From the NCBI GenBank assembly GCA_041691015.1, contig JBEPVN010000001.1, positions 37,229 to 101,228 of the forward strand: a stretch of DNA of 64,000 nucleotides, in the 5' to 3' direction. Positions 1-9,174 of this stretch are shown one piece after another. How positions within the stretch are numbered: position 1 is the first letter of the stretch; each line of letters starts with the position of its first letter. Source of the DNA: JBBSJT01 sp041691015. Lineage in GTDB: Bacteria > Chlamydiota > Chlamydiia > Chlamydiales > Parachlamydiaceae. A program made the position numbers and the translations under genes. The notes under the pieces were generated by a model. That model ran no database searches, was not told the origin of the DNA, and was given only the letters and a program-made list of their open reading frames with translations.

Positions 1-465
1 GATATCGATATCTGAAATGACGGGGCAATGTTCTGACGTTGTTCTAATTAATACAATTTGGTCTTGTAGATGAAATTCTTGAATTTTTACTTGAAGGCCT
101 TTTAATATTTTTACATGGTCTACAGATGACCACCAAGTATGATTAACACCATCCATCCCTTCTGCGGATTCTTGTGTGCTCCAAGGATCGACCCCGTAGA
201 TTTTACCTTTGCCATTATAATTTAGGGCATACGCCATAGGTATTAAAGATTTTCCACCCCAAACGCCAATCTCGACAATGGTCTCTGGTTTTAATTCGGC
301 GATAATGTCAATCAGAATAGAAGCTTTTTCATTTGAGCACCAGCCTTCCAATTGACGCATATTGTTTAATACTCTTGCTTTCAAAATCATCAGATTGTGT
401 GATTTTGAGGCAGTATATTCATAATGAGACTCTATATTATGGTCAAGATCTGTATTGACATCCAT
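1..465 (-). CDS. SAM-dependent class I methyltransferase, partial (3' end outside window)
   Basis: The first 155 codons read openly from an ATG at 465 to the window edge, so the C-terminus is missing. The start is supported by AAAGGAAT just upstream on the minus strand. Around residues 62-72 lies a motif I-like segment, VEIGVWGGKSLI, followed by YGVDPW (motif II acidic residue) at about residue 92. This arrangement is typical of the small Methyltransf_24-type enzymes that often sit in glycan or surface-polysaccharide clusters. The GT25 glycosyltransferase gene ends 22 bases upstream of this start in the same direction, so the two are probably co-transcribed. The substrate cannot be read from the sequence. 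Confidence 0.75.
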   Translation of the reverse strand, partial: MDVNTDLDHNIESHYEYTASKSHNLMILKARVLNNMRQLEGWCSNEKASILIDIIAELKPETIVEIGVWGGKSLIPMAYALNYNGKGKIYGVDPWSTQESAEGMDGVNHTWWSSVDHVKILKGLQVKIQEFHLQDQIVLIRTTSEHCPVISDIDI

Positions 466-487
466 ATTTAATTCCTTTTAGCTTTGT

Positions 488-1408
488 TTATTTAGATTGA
501 TAATTTGGCGCTCCATTATCTGAAAGAGCTTTTGGCAAAGTAGAAACAACATCAAAATTTAAACTATACATGTTGATGTCGTTTGGAAGGTAAAATTCCA
601 TGTCATAAGGCAGGAAAATACGGTAGTGCTTTATGAAATTAAGAATTTTTTTTATTCCGCTTTTTCTGACAATCATGGAATAAGCGCCATATCTTGCACC
701 GACTTTTGTAAAAAGAGAGGAAATTTTCTCTCTTTGAGAAAATCTTTTTGGGTTATCGGGTGTAAAATTAGGTCTTGGCGCATAGCTTAAGCAGGGAACA
801 TACTTTCCATCCTGGGCTTTAGTGTCCGGATCTGTAAATAAAATGTCCCAGTTGTTTTTTCCGACAAGGGCATCTAATTTTTTTATGTAGCGCGAGATCA
901 GGTTGGGATTTTTAATGACTTCAATGTCATCTTCCATGACCCATATTGTATTGTAGCCGGAATTTAAAGCGTCTTGTAAAACAGAAAGATGGCTCAAAAC
1001 AATCCCGATAGAGCCCCTTGACATACAATGGGAAAAATAATTTGAATTGATTTGCATCATCTCATGTCGCGGATTGCCATTGTCTTGTTCGAGGTACATC
1101 GTTCCCATGATAGATTTTTTCATGCCTGCCTTAAATCTGATATTCAAGGTTTTAAGTGCATTTAAAGGTAATTCCCAACCACTTACTGCAGAAAAACGAT
1201 AGGGGTGGATTTGAAAGGGGGTTAATTGCTGAGCGCTTTTTGCAAATTTTTCAGGTCTTCCGTCAAGATTGATCATATAGATGAAATCAACCCTTCTCAT
1301 CTTATGCTTTGCCGTTTTATTTGGGCATGGTTTAAAAAAGTCCTGTATTTCACCGTGTACGCAATTGGATAAAATGACAAATAACAAAAGAAATATGCGA
1401 ATGTTCAT
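488..1408 (-). CDS. Glycosyltransferase family 25 (LPS-type) protein, secreted
   Basis: 306 residues. An N-terminal hydrophobic segment (residues 1-19, ending NCVHG) looks like a signal peptide, which is unusual because most GT25 enzymes are cytoplasmic. The GT25 signature is clear: FIYMINLDGRPEKF near residue 42, SIGIVLSHLSVLQDAL near 133, and WVMEDDIEV near 155 as the acidic metal/sugar-nucleotide motif. Family members transfer sugars to lipooligosaccharide or, in eukaryotes, to collagen hydroxylysine. It lies upstream of the methyltransferase gene in the same direction. The acceptor is unknown; a periplasmic or host-directed role is possible given the leader, but that is inference. Confidence 0.8.
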   Translation of the reverse strand: MNIRIFLLLFVILSNCVHGEIQDFFKPCPNKTAKHKMRRVDFIYMINLDGRPEKFAKSAQQLTPFQIHPYRFSAVSGWELPLNALKTLNIRFKAGMKKSIMGTMYLEQDNGNPRHEMMQINSNYFSHCMSRGSIGIVLSHLSVLQDALNSGYNTIWVMEDDIEVIKNPNLISRYIKKLDALVGKNNWDILFTDPDTKAQDGKYVPCLSYAPRPNFTPDNPKRFSQREKISSLFTKVGARYGAYSMIVRKSGIKKILNFIKHYRIFLPYDMEFYLPNDINMYSLNFDVVSTLPKALSDNGAPNYQSK

Positions 1409-1494
1409 TTTTTTTTCCTTGTAATATTAAAAATTGACCATATAAAAAAAATAATTTTTTTGTCTATCATCTAAGTTTTAAATTTAAAAAAATA

Positions 1495-2895
1495 ATGGGT
1501 AAAAAAATGAAAGTTGTTATATTTGGCGCCGGGATTAGCGGATTATCCCTTGCGTGGTTTTTAAAAAAAAAATTTAAATCATCAATTGATTTAACAATTA
1601 TCGAAAAAGATTCCTATTCAGGCGGTTATATAAAAAGCCTTAAAAAGGCAGGTTTTTTATTTGAGCTTGGTCCAAGAAGCTGTAGAACAGCTGGAAACGG
1701 CGTCAAAACATTACAATTAATAGAAGACTTAAACTTAACAAAAGAAGTTGTCGTTGCAAGTCCATTTGCAAAAAAACGTTATGTTTATCTTGATCAAAGA
1801 ATGGAACAAGCCCCGGGAAGTTTTTTTTCGCTTTTTAAATCACCTTTGACAAAAGGCCTTTTTAAGGCTTTGATTTTTGATTTATTTGGAAAATATAAAT
1901 CATCAGATGACGATCCATCCATCCATGAATATGCAAGTAAAAAATTTAGCCCCGAGATCGCAGATAATTTATTCGACCCTTTAACTTCTGGTATCTATGC
2001 AGGAAATATCTCCAAATTATCTTTCAAATCATGTTTTCCTTATCTTCATGAGCTTGAAAATGCGCATGGATCGCTCATTTGGGGTATGTTTTTAAATAAG
2101 AAAAAAATAAATGAAATTTTCAGTCCTTTTGTTAAAAATTTAAAAAAACATAAAATTTTTTCCTTAAAAAATGGCATGCAAACCTTGACAGATGTGTTAT
2201 CTAAAGAGCTTAAGGGGCATATTCTTTTTTCAGCTGAGATTGAAAACTTACGAATTTTAAATGATTCCACCAAAATTTTCTTAAAAAATAAAGAGGTTAT
2301 TCATGCAGACTATGTTTTTTCAAGCCTTTCTCCCCATGATCTAAAAACCCTTCTTCCAGAGGGTAAGATGAAAGAAATTTTAACAGAGTTTCACTCAACA
2401 TCGGTCGCTGTTGTTTCTTTGGGTTTTAAAAAAGATGTCTTAAAAACCAAAGGATTTGGATATTTGATCCCCTCAAAAGAAAAGGAAGATATTTTAGGCG
2501 TTGTTTTTGATTCATCGGTTTTTAATCAGCAAAATAGAAAAGCTGATGAAACAAGACTTACTGTGATGCTTGGAGGATCTCATATGAGGGATTTTGAAAG
2601 AAAAACAGAAGATGATTTTTTGAAAATGTCAAAAAATGCACTTGTCAAGCATTTAGGAATCAAAGATGTGCCCGATGTATCGCATGTTTACATTGCTAAA
2701 AACGCAATTCCTCAGTACTTGGTCGGGCATGGAGAAAGATTGCAGAAACTAAAAAAAGCGTGTCCGGAGCACTTTCAGGTTTTGGGCTCTTGCTACTTTG
2801 GGGTTTCTGTTAATGATTGCATCGCAAATAGCGAACACTCCGCAAATGAATTTTTCAAGTCTTTGTATGATAGCCAAAGCTTGCACCCGTTTTAA
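1495..2895 (+). CDS. hemG: Protoporphyrinogen oxidase (HemY/HemG-type, FAD)
   Basis: 466 residues. It oxidises protoporphyrinogen IX to protoporphyrin IX, the penultimate haem step. The N-terminus carries a dinucleotide-binding motif, VVIFGAGISGLSLAWFL, and the C-terminus carries the second FAD-contact region (YFGVSVNDCI). Length fits oxygen-dependent HemY-type enzymes (about 420-480). A second in-frame ATG at 1507 (MKVVIFGAG) is an equally plausible start; neither has a strong Shine-Dalgarno sequence. It is divergent from the GT25 gene. hemC and hemD also occur in this window, on another transcript. In Chlamydia this enzyme is called hemG, so I use that symbol. Confidence 0.9.
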   Translation: MGKKMKVVIFGAGISGLSLAWFLKKKFKSSIDLTIIEKDSYSGGYIKSLKKAGFLFELGPRSCRTAGNGVKTLQLIEDLNLTKEVVVASPFAKKRYVYLDQRMEQAPGSFFSLFKSPLTKGLFKALIFDLFGKYKSSDDDPSIHEYASKKFSPEIADNLFDPLTSGIYAGNISKLSFKSCFPYLHELENAHGSLIWGMFLNKKKINEIFSPFVKNLKKHKIFSLKNGMQTLTDVLSKELKGHILFSAEIENLRILNDSTKIFLKNKEVIHADYVFSSLSPHDLKTLLPEGKMKEILTEFHSTSVAVVSLGFKKDVLKTKGFGYLIPSKEKEDILGVVFDSSVFNQQNRKADETRLTVMLGGSHMRDFERKTEDDFLKMSKNALVKHLGIKDVPDVSHVYIAKNAIPQYLVGHGERLQKLKKACPEHFQVLGSCYFGVSVNDCIANSEHSANEFFKSLYDSQSLHPF

Positions 2896-2978
2896 GCAGC
2901 TTTTTTAGTTTAACGTTTGCAAAAAAAAGGCAACAAGAACAAAATTAAAAAATAGAGTGAAACGAAAAGGTATATCCC

Positions 2979-5543
2979 ATGTTTGATAAGTTTACAAACC
3001 GCGCAAAGCAAGTCATCAAACTTGCTAAAAAAGAAGCTCAACGTCTAAATCACAACTACTTAGGAACAGAACATGTTCTTCTTGGGTTGTTGAAATTAGG
3101 TCAGGGTGTGGCTGTCAATGTACTCCGCAGTTTAAATATTGATTTTGAGACAGTTAGAAGCGAAGTTGAAAAACTTGTGGGATATGGTCCTGAAATCCAA
3201 GTGTATGGAGATCCGGCACTTACAGGAAAAGTTAAGAAAGTTTTTGAGTATGCCAACGAAGAGGCTGCTAATTTAAATCATAATTATGTCGGAACAGAAC
3301 ATTTGCTTCTTGGTCTCTTAAGACAGACTGATGGAGTTGCAGCTCAAGTGCTTGAGAATTTGAATGTCAATTTGAAGGAAGTTCGCAAGGAAGTCTTAAA
3401 AGAACTGGAAACATTTAATCTTCAGCTACCGCCCCTTGGCAGCAATCCTCAAAACCAAACCGGTCAAACCCCAAGCGGAATTCCAAATAAACCCTATGAA
3501 AAAGCGGGAGCGAACGGTCAGGAAAAAATGCCTGCTTTAAAAGCGTACGGACATGATTTAACAGAGATGTTCCGTGAAGGTAAAATGGACCCTGTGATCG
3601 GAAGAAAAGAAGAGGTCGAACGCCTTATCTTAATTCTTTGCAGACGCCGTAAGAATAATCCTGTTTTAGTTGGAGAAGCAGGCGTTGGTAAAACGGCAAT
3701 TGTCGAGGGTCTTGCACAAGCGATTGTAAAAGGGGAAGTGCCAGATAATTTAAGAAAGAAAAAGCTCATTTCTTTGGACCTTGCTTTGATGATTGCAGGA
3801 ACCAAATACCGTGGTCAGTTTGAAGAGCGTATCAAAGCTGTCATGGATGAAATCAAGAAAAATGGCAATGTGCTTTTATTTATTGATGAACTTCATACAA
3901 TTGTGGGAGCAGGAGCTGCAGAGGGCGCTATCGATGCCTCCAATATTTTAAAGCCGGCATTGTCCCGCGGCGAAATGCAGTGCATCGGTGCTACTACACT
4001 TGATGAATACAGAAAGCATATCGAAAAAGATGCTGCCTTAGAGCGAAGATTCCAAAAAATTGTCGTTCCTCCTCCAAGCGTTGAAGAGACTATAGAAATA
4101 TTAAACGGCTTAAAAGCCAAATATGAAGAACATCATAAGTGCATTTATACTGAAGAGGCGCTAATTGCTGCAGCTGTCCTTTCAGATCGCTATATCGTGG
4201 GTCGTTTTCTACCGGATAAGGCTATTGATCTAATTGATGAGGCCGGCGCAAAAATGCGTATTGCCGAGATGAATCAACCGCAGGATATAAGTAAATATGA
4301 AGGCGAAATTGAAGAGGCGCGTCTTGCAAAAGAAGAGGCTATCAATAAGCAGGAATTTGAAAAAGCTGCAAAACTTCGCGATTCTGAAAGAACTCTAAGA
4401 GTAGAGCTTCAGCAAATTTTAGAACAATGGGCTGTTAACAAAGAAGAGCATGAAGTCATTGTTGAAGATGAAGATGTTGCAAATGTCGTCGCAAAACAGA
4501 CCGGTATTCCGATACATCGTTTAACAGAAGGCGAAACAGAAAAAATCCTAAAATTGGAAGAAATTCTAAGACGTAATTTCATCGGACAGGATGAGGCTTT
4601 AAAAACTGTATGCCGCGCTATCAGAAGAAGCAGAGCTGACATTAAAGATCCAAACCGCCCGATCGGCGCCTTTTTATTTTTAGGTCCGACAGGTGTTGGA
4701 AAAACATTGCTTGCAAGACTTCTTGCAATCAACATGTTTGGCGGTGAAGACGCTCTGATACAAGTCGATATGTCTGAATACATGGAGAAATTTGCTGTCA
4801 GCCGCATGACGGGGTCTCCTCCTGGTTACGTCGGACATGAAGAGGGCGGACAGCTTACAGAACAAGTGCGTCAGCGTCCCTACTCGGTTGTTCTTTTTGA
4901 TGAGATTGAAAAGGCACATCCGGATGTGATGAATATCCTATTGCAAATTTTAGAAGAAGGCCGCTTGACGGATTCTTTTGGAAGAAAAATCGATTTTAGA
5001 AATACGATTGTTATTCTCACATCAAACCTTGGCGCCGATTTGATACGCAGGCAGACTGAACTTGGTTTTGGAGCAGTTGAAGGAGCGTTGGACTTTGAAA
5101 GGATGAAAGAGAAGATCGAGGGTGAAGCTAAAAAATATTTCAAACCCGAATTTTTAAACCGGCTTGATGATAAAGTCTACTTCCATATCTTAAATAAAGA
5201 GGCAATATTAAGTATTATTGAACTTGAGATTAAGAAAATCCAAGGTCGCTTACAGAAAAAGGAAGTATACATCAAACTCGATGATGCAGCAAAAGATTTC
5301 CTTGTCGAAAAAGGATACTTGCCGGAAATGGGCGCAAGACCGCTTAAGCGTACAATTGAGCTTTATGTTGAAGGTCCTCTTGCAGAACTCTTGCTCGAAC
5401 ATCCAAATGAGGGAAGACGCTGTCTTATTACAGTGGAAGGCGATCATCTAAAATTTATTGATGAGGAAGTATTTCCTATAGAAAGGAGCCCCAAACGAAA
5501 ACTTAGCTCCAAGGCAAAAGAGAAAATAAACAGCGCAGAATAG
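2979..5543 (+). CDS. clpC: ClpC-type AAA+ protease ATPase subunit
   Basis: 854 residues. It is the unfoldase that feeds substrates to ClpP. Domain order: two Clp-N repeats (about 3-145, each with NHNYxGTEHxLLGLL), first AAA+ domain with Walker A GEAGVGKT at 232-239, a UVR-type coiled segment (about 430-465), second AAA+ with Walker A GPTGVGKT at 569-576 and Walker B VVLFDEIEKAHPD, then the D2-small domain. The UVR middle and paired Clp-N repeats mark it as ClpC rather than ClpA or ClpB. A 14-bp perfect hairpin follows the gene. A second, shorter Clp-type ATPase lies at 38513-40411. Confidence 0.97.
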   Translation: MFDKFTNRAKQVIKLAKKEAQRLNHNYLGTEHVLLGLLKLGQGVAVNVLRSLNIDFETVRSEVEKLVGYGPEIQVYGDPALTGKVKKVFEYANEEAANLNHNYVGTEHLLLGLLRQTDGVAAQVLENLNVNLKEVRKEVLKELETFNLQLPPLGSNPQNQTGQTPSGIPNKPYEKAGANGQEKMPALKAYGHDLTEMFREGKMDPVIGRKEEVERLILILCRRRKNNPVLVGEAGVGKTAIVEGLAQAIVKGEVPDNLRKKKLISLDLALMIAGTKYRGQFEERIKAVMDEIKKNGNVLLFIDELHTIVGAGAAEGAIDASNILKPALSRGEMQCIGATTLDEYRKHIEKDAALERRFQKIVVPPPSVEETIEILNGLKAKYEEHHKCIYTEEALIAAAVLSDRYIVGRFLPDKAIDLIDEAGAKMRIAEMNQPQDISKYEGEIEEARLAKEEAINKQEFEKAAKLRDSERTLRVELQQILEQWAVNKEEHEVIVEDEDVANVVAKQTGIPIHRLTEGETEKILKLEEILRRNFIGQDEALKTVCRAIRRSRADIKDPNRPIGAFLFLGPTGVGKTLLARLLAINMFGGEDALIQVDMSEYMEKFAVSRMTGSPPGYVGHEEGGQLTEQVRQRPYSVVLFDEIEKAHPDVMNILLQILEEGRLTDSFGRKIDFRNTIVILTSNLGADLIRRQTELGFGAVEGALDFERMKEKIEGEAKKYFKPEFLNRLDDKVYFHILNKEAILSIIELEIKKIQGRLQKKEVYIKLDDAAKDFLVEKGYLPEMGARPLKRTIELYVEGPLAELLLEHPNEGRRCLITVEGDHLKFIDEEVFPIERSPKRKLSSKAKEKINSAE

Positions 5544-5557
5544 CAAACCAAGCCCAA

Positions 5558-5595
5558 GATCCTGCTAAAATCTTTTAAGTTATTTTAGCAGGATC
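5558..5595. terminator. Hairpin terminator after clpC
   Basis: A perfect 14-base inverted repeat (GATCCTGCTAAAAT and its complement) surrounds a 10-base loop just downstream of the clpC stop. The sequence after it is AT-rich without a long T run, so termination may be imperfect. Confidence 0.65.
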
Positions 5596-5682
5596 AATTC
5601 TAATAATTTATTTAATATTTCAATTTAATAATATTCTTGATAAAACTACTCTTTTAAAAATTTAATAACCAAATGGTAATTT

Positions 5683-6318
5683 ATGTCCCTCATCATGGAT
5701 TCTAATGGACAAACTCTTCTTCATTGGTCTGTAGCAAATAACGATTTGGATAGTTCTTTAAAACTTATGGAAAAAATGAGTGTTAAGGAAATCTCATTGT
5801 CCAATTTTGATAATAAATATACTGCTTTGCATTTGGCTGCCCAAAATGGGTCAGTCGAAATTATCAACCTTCTTCTTGAAAGAGGGCAAAGGGCTCTTGC
5901 TTGCAAGGTAGACCGATATGGGCAAACAGCCTTGCATTGGTGTTCATCAAATCCGGAACATTTTGCATCAGCTAAAAGCTTAATGCAAATTATGGAATGC
6001 GAAGATCTGTGCATTCAGAATACTTCCAATCAATATACAGCTCTCCATGTAGCTGTACAAGCTAATAATGTTGATTTAGTCGAATTGATGACGGCAAAGA
6101 GTAAGTCTCCTCTTGTCTGTAAGATAGACCAGCATGGACAAACAGCGCTGCATTGGGCAGCTATAAGGGGAAATTATCGAGCTTGTCAAATCTTTTGCAA
6201 ATACATGAATCGTTTGCATATAAATAGAATGTCAAATGACCATAAAACTGCCTCAGATTTAGCTATTGCAGGCGGCTATCACGATATTGCTGTATTGTTG
6301 AAATCAATTCCTATGTGA
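5683..6318 (+). CDS. Ankyrin-repeat protein
   Basis: 211 residues made almost entirely of about six ankyrin repeats. The consensus lines are NGQTLLHWSVANND, YTALHLAAQNGSVEIINLLLERG, GQTALHWCSSN, YTALHVAVQANNVDLVEL, GQTALHWAAIRGNYRAC and a degenerate last repeat (KTASDLAIAGGYHDIAVLL). Units alternate between an LHW and an LHLA/LHVA form, suggesting growth by duplication of a two-repeat block. There is no signal peptide or membrane segment. Ankyrin proteins bind other proteins and are common host-directed effectors in amoeba-associated bacteria, but export is not visible in the sequence. A long palindrome follows the gene. Confidence 0.88.
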   Translation: MSLIMDSNGQTLLHWSVANNDLDSSLKLMEKMSVKEISLSNFDNKYTALHLAAQNGSVEIINLLLERGQRALACKVDRYGQTALHWCSSNPEHFASAKSLMQIMECEDLCIQNTSNQYTALHVAVQANNVDLVELMTAKSKSPLVCKIDQHGQTALHWAAIRGNYRACQIFCKYMNRLHINRMSNDHKTASDLAIAGGYHDIAVLLKSIPM

Positions 6319-6330
6319 TTGCATTAAGCT

Positions 6331-6461
6331 AATTTCTGTCACTGCTACCGCAAGCCTCTTTTGTTCTCTGTCTTGCTCTGTGGTAGAAATAAGCACTATT
6401 TATTACTACAATAGAGCAAGAGAGAGAACAAAAGAGGCTTGCGGTAGCAGTGACAGAAATT
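6331..6461. repeat. Long near-perfect palindrome (49-bp arms)
   Basis: The left arm 6331-6379 and right arm 6413-6461 are reverse complements with one mismatch over 49 bases. Pairing continues imperfectly about 13 bases into the centre (GTAGAAATAA against its complement). It fills the spacer between the converging ankyrin and ptsN-type genes and could terminate both. Its size and extent are well beyond an ordinary terminator and resemble a MITE-like or REP-type element. Confidence 0.85.
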
Positions 6462-6496
6462 ATAATAAATATAGTCCCACAAGAGAAATTCCCTTT

Positions 6497-7210
6497 TTAA
6501 GAGATTTGGCTTTCCCAAGTTTTGACGTAATCGAGCAAGACTTTTTTTGATGGATGCGTATTTAAAAAAGTAATTGTTTTTTTGTCGCTGCAAAAATGCG
6601 CGATTTTGGCAAGAAGATGTAAATGGCTTTTATCCTGGCAGGCAAAAAGGAAAAACAACGTATTGACAGGTTTGCCATCAAGAGCTCCATATTCCACAGG
6701 ATTTTCAGGAAAAACGACCGTCACGACATCGTGAGTAGTATTTAATAAAAAATCTCTTGGATGAGGAATTCCGATCCCATTATTTAAAGCTGTCGGCTGT
6801 AAATTTTCGCGGTCTAAAAGCAGATCAGAAATGACCTCTGAGTCAAGCTCAAGGCTCTCTGCAATTGTTTTGGTCGCAGCTCTTATAAGCTCTTCTTTTG
6901 TATTCCCGCGAGCCTTGTTGATCACGCCGCCTTTGTGGATTGCGCGAAACAAATTAAATTGCTTGACGCCGCCTTTTGTTGGGGGCAGCTCGATTTCTTC
7001 TTCTTCTATGAACTTAAGTTCGCTCTGATTTTTTTCATCGGGATTTAGAGGCAGCTTATGATTTAATACCCAGTTTTCTATTTCCACACGGCTGAAACGG
7101 TATTGATGGTTGATGCGGTAAGCCGGTATTTTTCCATCGGCAAGCCATCTGCGCACGGTCATTTCCGATACGTTTAAGAGATCTGCAACATCTTTAAGTT
7201 TTAAGTCCAT
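6497..7210 (-). CDS. ptsN: PTS EIIA-like regulator with N-terminal excisionase-type HTH (PtsN_2-like)
   Basis: 237 residues. Residues 1-53 form a helix-turn-helix of the excisionase/MerR-like type (LKDVADLLNVSEMTVRRWL, then IPAYRINHQYRFSRVEIENW). Residues about 90-235 form a type-2 EIIA domain with the phospho-acceptor His in GIGIPHPRDF. A DNA-binding head on an EIIA domain suggests a phosphorylation-responsive regulator. It is the last gene of a minus-strand run after a second EIIA gene, dut, accD and sodA. Chlamydia has the same pair of ptsN genes next to dut. Which partner phosphorylates it cannot be told here. Confidence 0.88.
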   Translation of the reverse strand: MDLKLKDVADLLNVSEMTVRRWLADGKIPAYRINHQYRFSRVEIENWVLNHKLPLNPDEKNQSELKFIEEEEIELPPTKGGVKQFNLFRAIHKGGVINKARGNTKEELIRAATKTIAESLELDSEVISDLLLDRENLQPTALNNGIGIPHPRDFLLNTTHDVVTVVFPENPVEYGALDGKPVNTLFFLFACQDKSHLHLLAKIAHFCSDKKTITFLNTHPSKKVLLDYVKTWESQIS

Positions 7211-7232
7211 AGTTAACGTCCTAGCTTTAAGA

Positions 7233-7682
7233 TTAGAATGCTTTAAAAAGTTCTATAATATCTTCCGGTGAACTTCGAGTTAATATTTTTTTTCTTCTCT
7301 CTTCATCTTTAATGGCCATTGTCAAGCTTGATAGAATTTGTAAATATTCTGTTTGCTTATCATCTGGCCCCCCTACCATAAAAATCAATTTTACGGGAGC
7401 TCCATCTAAGGAATTCCAATCGACACCTTTTTGCAAAACGCCGATAGCAATAAAAAATTCATCATAGCCATCCAGTTTTGCATGAGGAATGGAAACACCC
7501 ATTCCAATACCTGTGGAGACGATTTTTTCTCTTTGGATAAGAGCATTAAAAAATGAAAGTTCATTTTTTAATTTGCCGGTTTCATGAACTTTTTCGATCA
7601 TGGTTTTTAACGCTTGATCGCGTGTTTCGGCATTTAAAAATAAAATAAGGTCTTTATTTAAATAATTATAAATTTTTAGCAT
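7233..7682 (-). CDS. ptsN: PTS EIIA-like nitrogen-regulatory protein (PtsN_1-like)
   Basis: A single EIIA type-2 domain with the active-site His in GVSIPHAKLDGYDEF. I place the start at the ATG at 7682 (MLKIYNYL, 149 residues), which matches the usual PtsN beginning. An upstream TTG at 7712 would extend the protein into dut by overlap and is less likely. Downstream lies the HTH-EIIA gene (22-base gap), upstream dut. Proteins of this family take phosphate from the PTSNtr chain and act by binding regulators or transporters. The downstream effect is unknown. Confidence 0.88.
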   Translation of the reverse strand: MLKIYNYLNKDLILFLNAETRDQALKTMIEKVHETGKLKNELSFFNALIQREKIVSTGIGMGVSIPHAKLDGYDEFFIAIGVLQKGVDWNSLDGAPVKLIFMVGGPDDKQTEYLQILSSLTMAIKDEERRKKILTRSSPEDIIELFKAF

Positions 7683-7689
7683 GTTTAAA

Positions 7690-8145
7690 TTAATGAATAC
7701 CGGTATGGCCAAAGCCGTTTGTTCCTCGTTCTGTAGAATCTAATTCGTCTTCTTCAACAGAAAGAAAATTACCTTGGATGACTGCTGAAACAATAAGCTG
7801 AGCTATCCGCATTCCAGGTGTCACATGAAAATTTTCTTTGCCGTGATTGATCAAAATAATTCCGATTTCACCCCGGTAGTCGGCATCAATTGTTCCAGGA
7901 GTGTTTAAAACGGTAATTTGGTTTTTCAAGGCAAGTCCGCTTCTTGGTCTTACTTGAATTTCATAACCTGCCGGAATGGCGACTTTTAATCCGGTTGGAA
8001 TAAGAGCTGAACTTCCCGGGCTGATAATGAGTTCCTCATTAATATGCGCATGAGCGTCAGCGCCTGCAGCTTCCGTTGAGGCATACTTAGGAAGATGATT
8101 TTTATTTTTGGCAAACATCGGAATGTTGATTTGATTTTTTGTCAT
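7690..8145 (-). CDS. dut: dUTP diphosphatase
   Basis: 151 residues, the normal length for trimeric dUTPase. All five family motifs are present: AGADAHA (1), PRSGLALKN (2), VLNTPGTIDADYRGEI (3), RIAQLIV (4) and the flexible C-terminal RGTNGFGHTG (5). It hydrolyses dUTP to dUMP and pyrophosphate, keeping uracil out of DNA and supplying dUMP. It sits tightly between accD and the first EIIA gene in the same direction, an order also found in Chlamydia. Confidence 0.97.
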   Translation of the reverse strand: MTKNQINIPMFAKNKNHLPKYASTEAAGADAHAHINEELIISPGSSALIPTGLKVAIPAGYEIQVRPRSGLALKNQITVLNTPGTIDADYRGEIGIILINHGKENFHVTPGMRIAQLIVSAVIQGNFLSVEEDELDSTERGTNGFGHTGIH

Positions 8146-8175
8146 ATGCTTTTTTAATTTAATGTTTTTAGTATA

Positions 8176-9027
8176 TTAAAGAGATCCGTTAAGGAAGGAA
8201 ATAAGTTCCCCGACCTTTGCTTTTAACTCATGACGATTAACAATACAATCTATCATTCCATGTTGCAACAAAAATTCTGATTTTTGTGCACCGGGCGGTA
8301 GTTGTTGCCCTATGGTTTGTTCGATAACCCGTGGACCTGCAAAACAAATCAAGGCTCCAGGTTCTGCGATGATGATATCTCCCAAAGATGCAAAAGAGGC
8401 TGTGACACCACCTGTTGTCGGATTGGTTAAAATGGAGATATAGGGAATTTTAGCCTCGTGCAATTTGGCAAGGGCAGCTGAAGTTTTTGCCATTTGCATT
8501 AAAGAGAGGATCGATTCTTGCATTCTTGCGCCGCCAGATGTCGAAACAATGACAAGCGGAAGTTTGTGAGCCAAAGCATATTCCATGATCAGCGTAAGTC
8601 TTTCGCCAACAACAGAGCCCATCGAACCTGCCATGAAATTAAAATCCATAACGGCAAGCGCGGTTTTTTGGTTTTGTATTTTGCAATGACCGACAATTAC
8701 GCCCTCGTTTCTGCCCGATTTTTCCTTGGCATTCACGAGCCTTGTCGCATAGCTTTCGGTATCAACAAAATTTAATGGATCAGTGGATTCAATGTCTTGA
8801 TAAAGTTCTTTGAATGTATCTGGGTCTGAGAGATTTTTAATTCTCTCATCTGCGGATAATCGATAATGATAGTCGCATTTTGGACAGCAATTACTATTTT
8901 GTTCAAGTTCGTTAGCATGGATCAGTTCATTGCAATGGGTGCATTTCAACCAACCGCTGAATCCATCTTTTTTTGTCGTTTGTATTTTTATTTTAGGTTT
9001 ATTTCGGGAAAACAATCTCATAAACAA
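8176..9027 (-). CDS. accD: Acetyl-CoA carboxylase carboxyltransferase subunit beta
   Basis: 283 residues. The N-terminal zinc ribbon has two CxxC pairs (CTHC at about 29 and CPKC at about 48), followed by the crotonase-fold carboxyltransferase domain with GSMGSVVGE, VSTSGGARMQES and NPTTGGVTASFA. It transfers carboxyl from biotin to acetyl-CoA in the first committed step of fatty-acid synthesis, with AccA as partner (not in this window). A start two codons later (MRLFSRNK) is also possible. It is followed by dut at a 30-base gap. Confidence 0.96.
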   Translation of the reverse strand: MFMRLFSRNKPKIKIQTTKKDGFSGWLKCTHCNELIHANELEQNSNCCPKCDYHYRLSADERIKNLSDPDTFKELYQDIESTDPLNFVDTESYATRLVNAKEKSGRNEGVIVGHCKIQNQKTALAVMDFNFMAGSMGSVVGERLTLIMEYALAHKLPLVIVSTSGGARMQESILSLMQMAKTSAALAKLHEAKIPYISILTNPTTGGVTASFASLGDIIIAEPGALICFAGPRVIEQTIGQQLPPGAQKSEFLLQHGMIDCIVNRHELKAKVGELISFLNGSL

Positions 9028-9100
9028 CCTTTATATTTTATAATAAGTATTTTGATTCTATTCTATATCAAAAATTATTTCAAGTAAATAATGGGAAACA

Positions 9101-9163
9101 ACATTTACTAAAAAGTTTTATGGACAAAATGGACAATATCCATAAAACTTTTTTAGTAAATGT
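9101..9163. repeat. Palindrome with TCCATAAAACTT core between sodA and accD
   Basis: Arms 9101-9124 and 9139-9163 are complementary over about 24 bases, with one extra A in the right arm. The hairpin ends in runs of A/T and can serve as the sodA terminator on the minus strand. The arm contains TCCATAAAACTT, a motif also found several times in the tandem repeats at 59.4-59.5 kb, suggesting a shared repeat family. Confidence 0.75.
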
Positions 9164-9174
9164 GCTGTCTTTTG

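Noticed and set aside
7683..7712. TTG start for the first EIIA gene
   Set aside because: It would overlap dut and add residues not seen in PtsN proteins.
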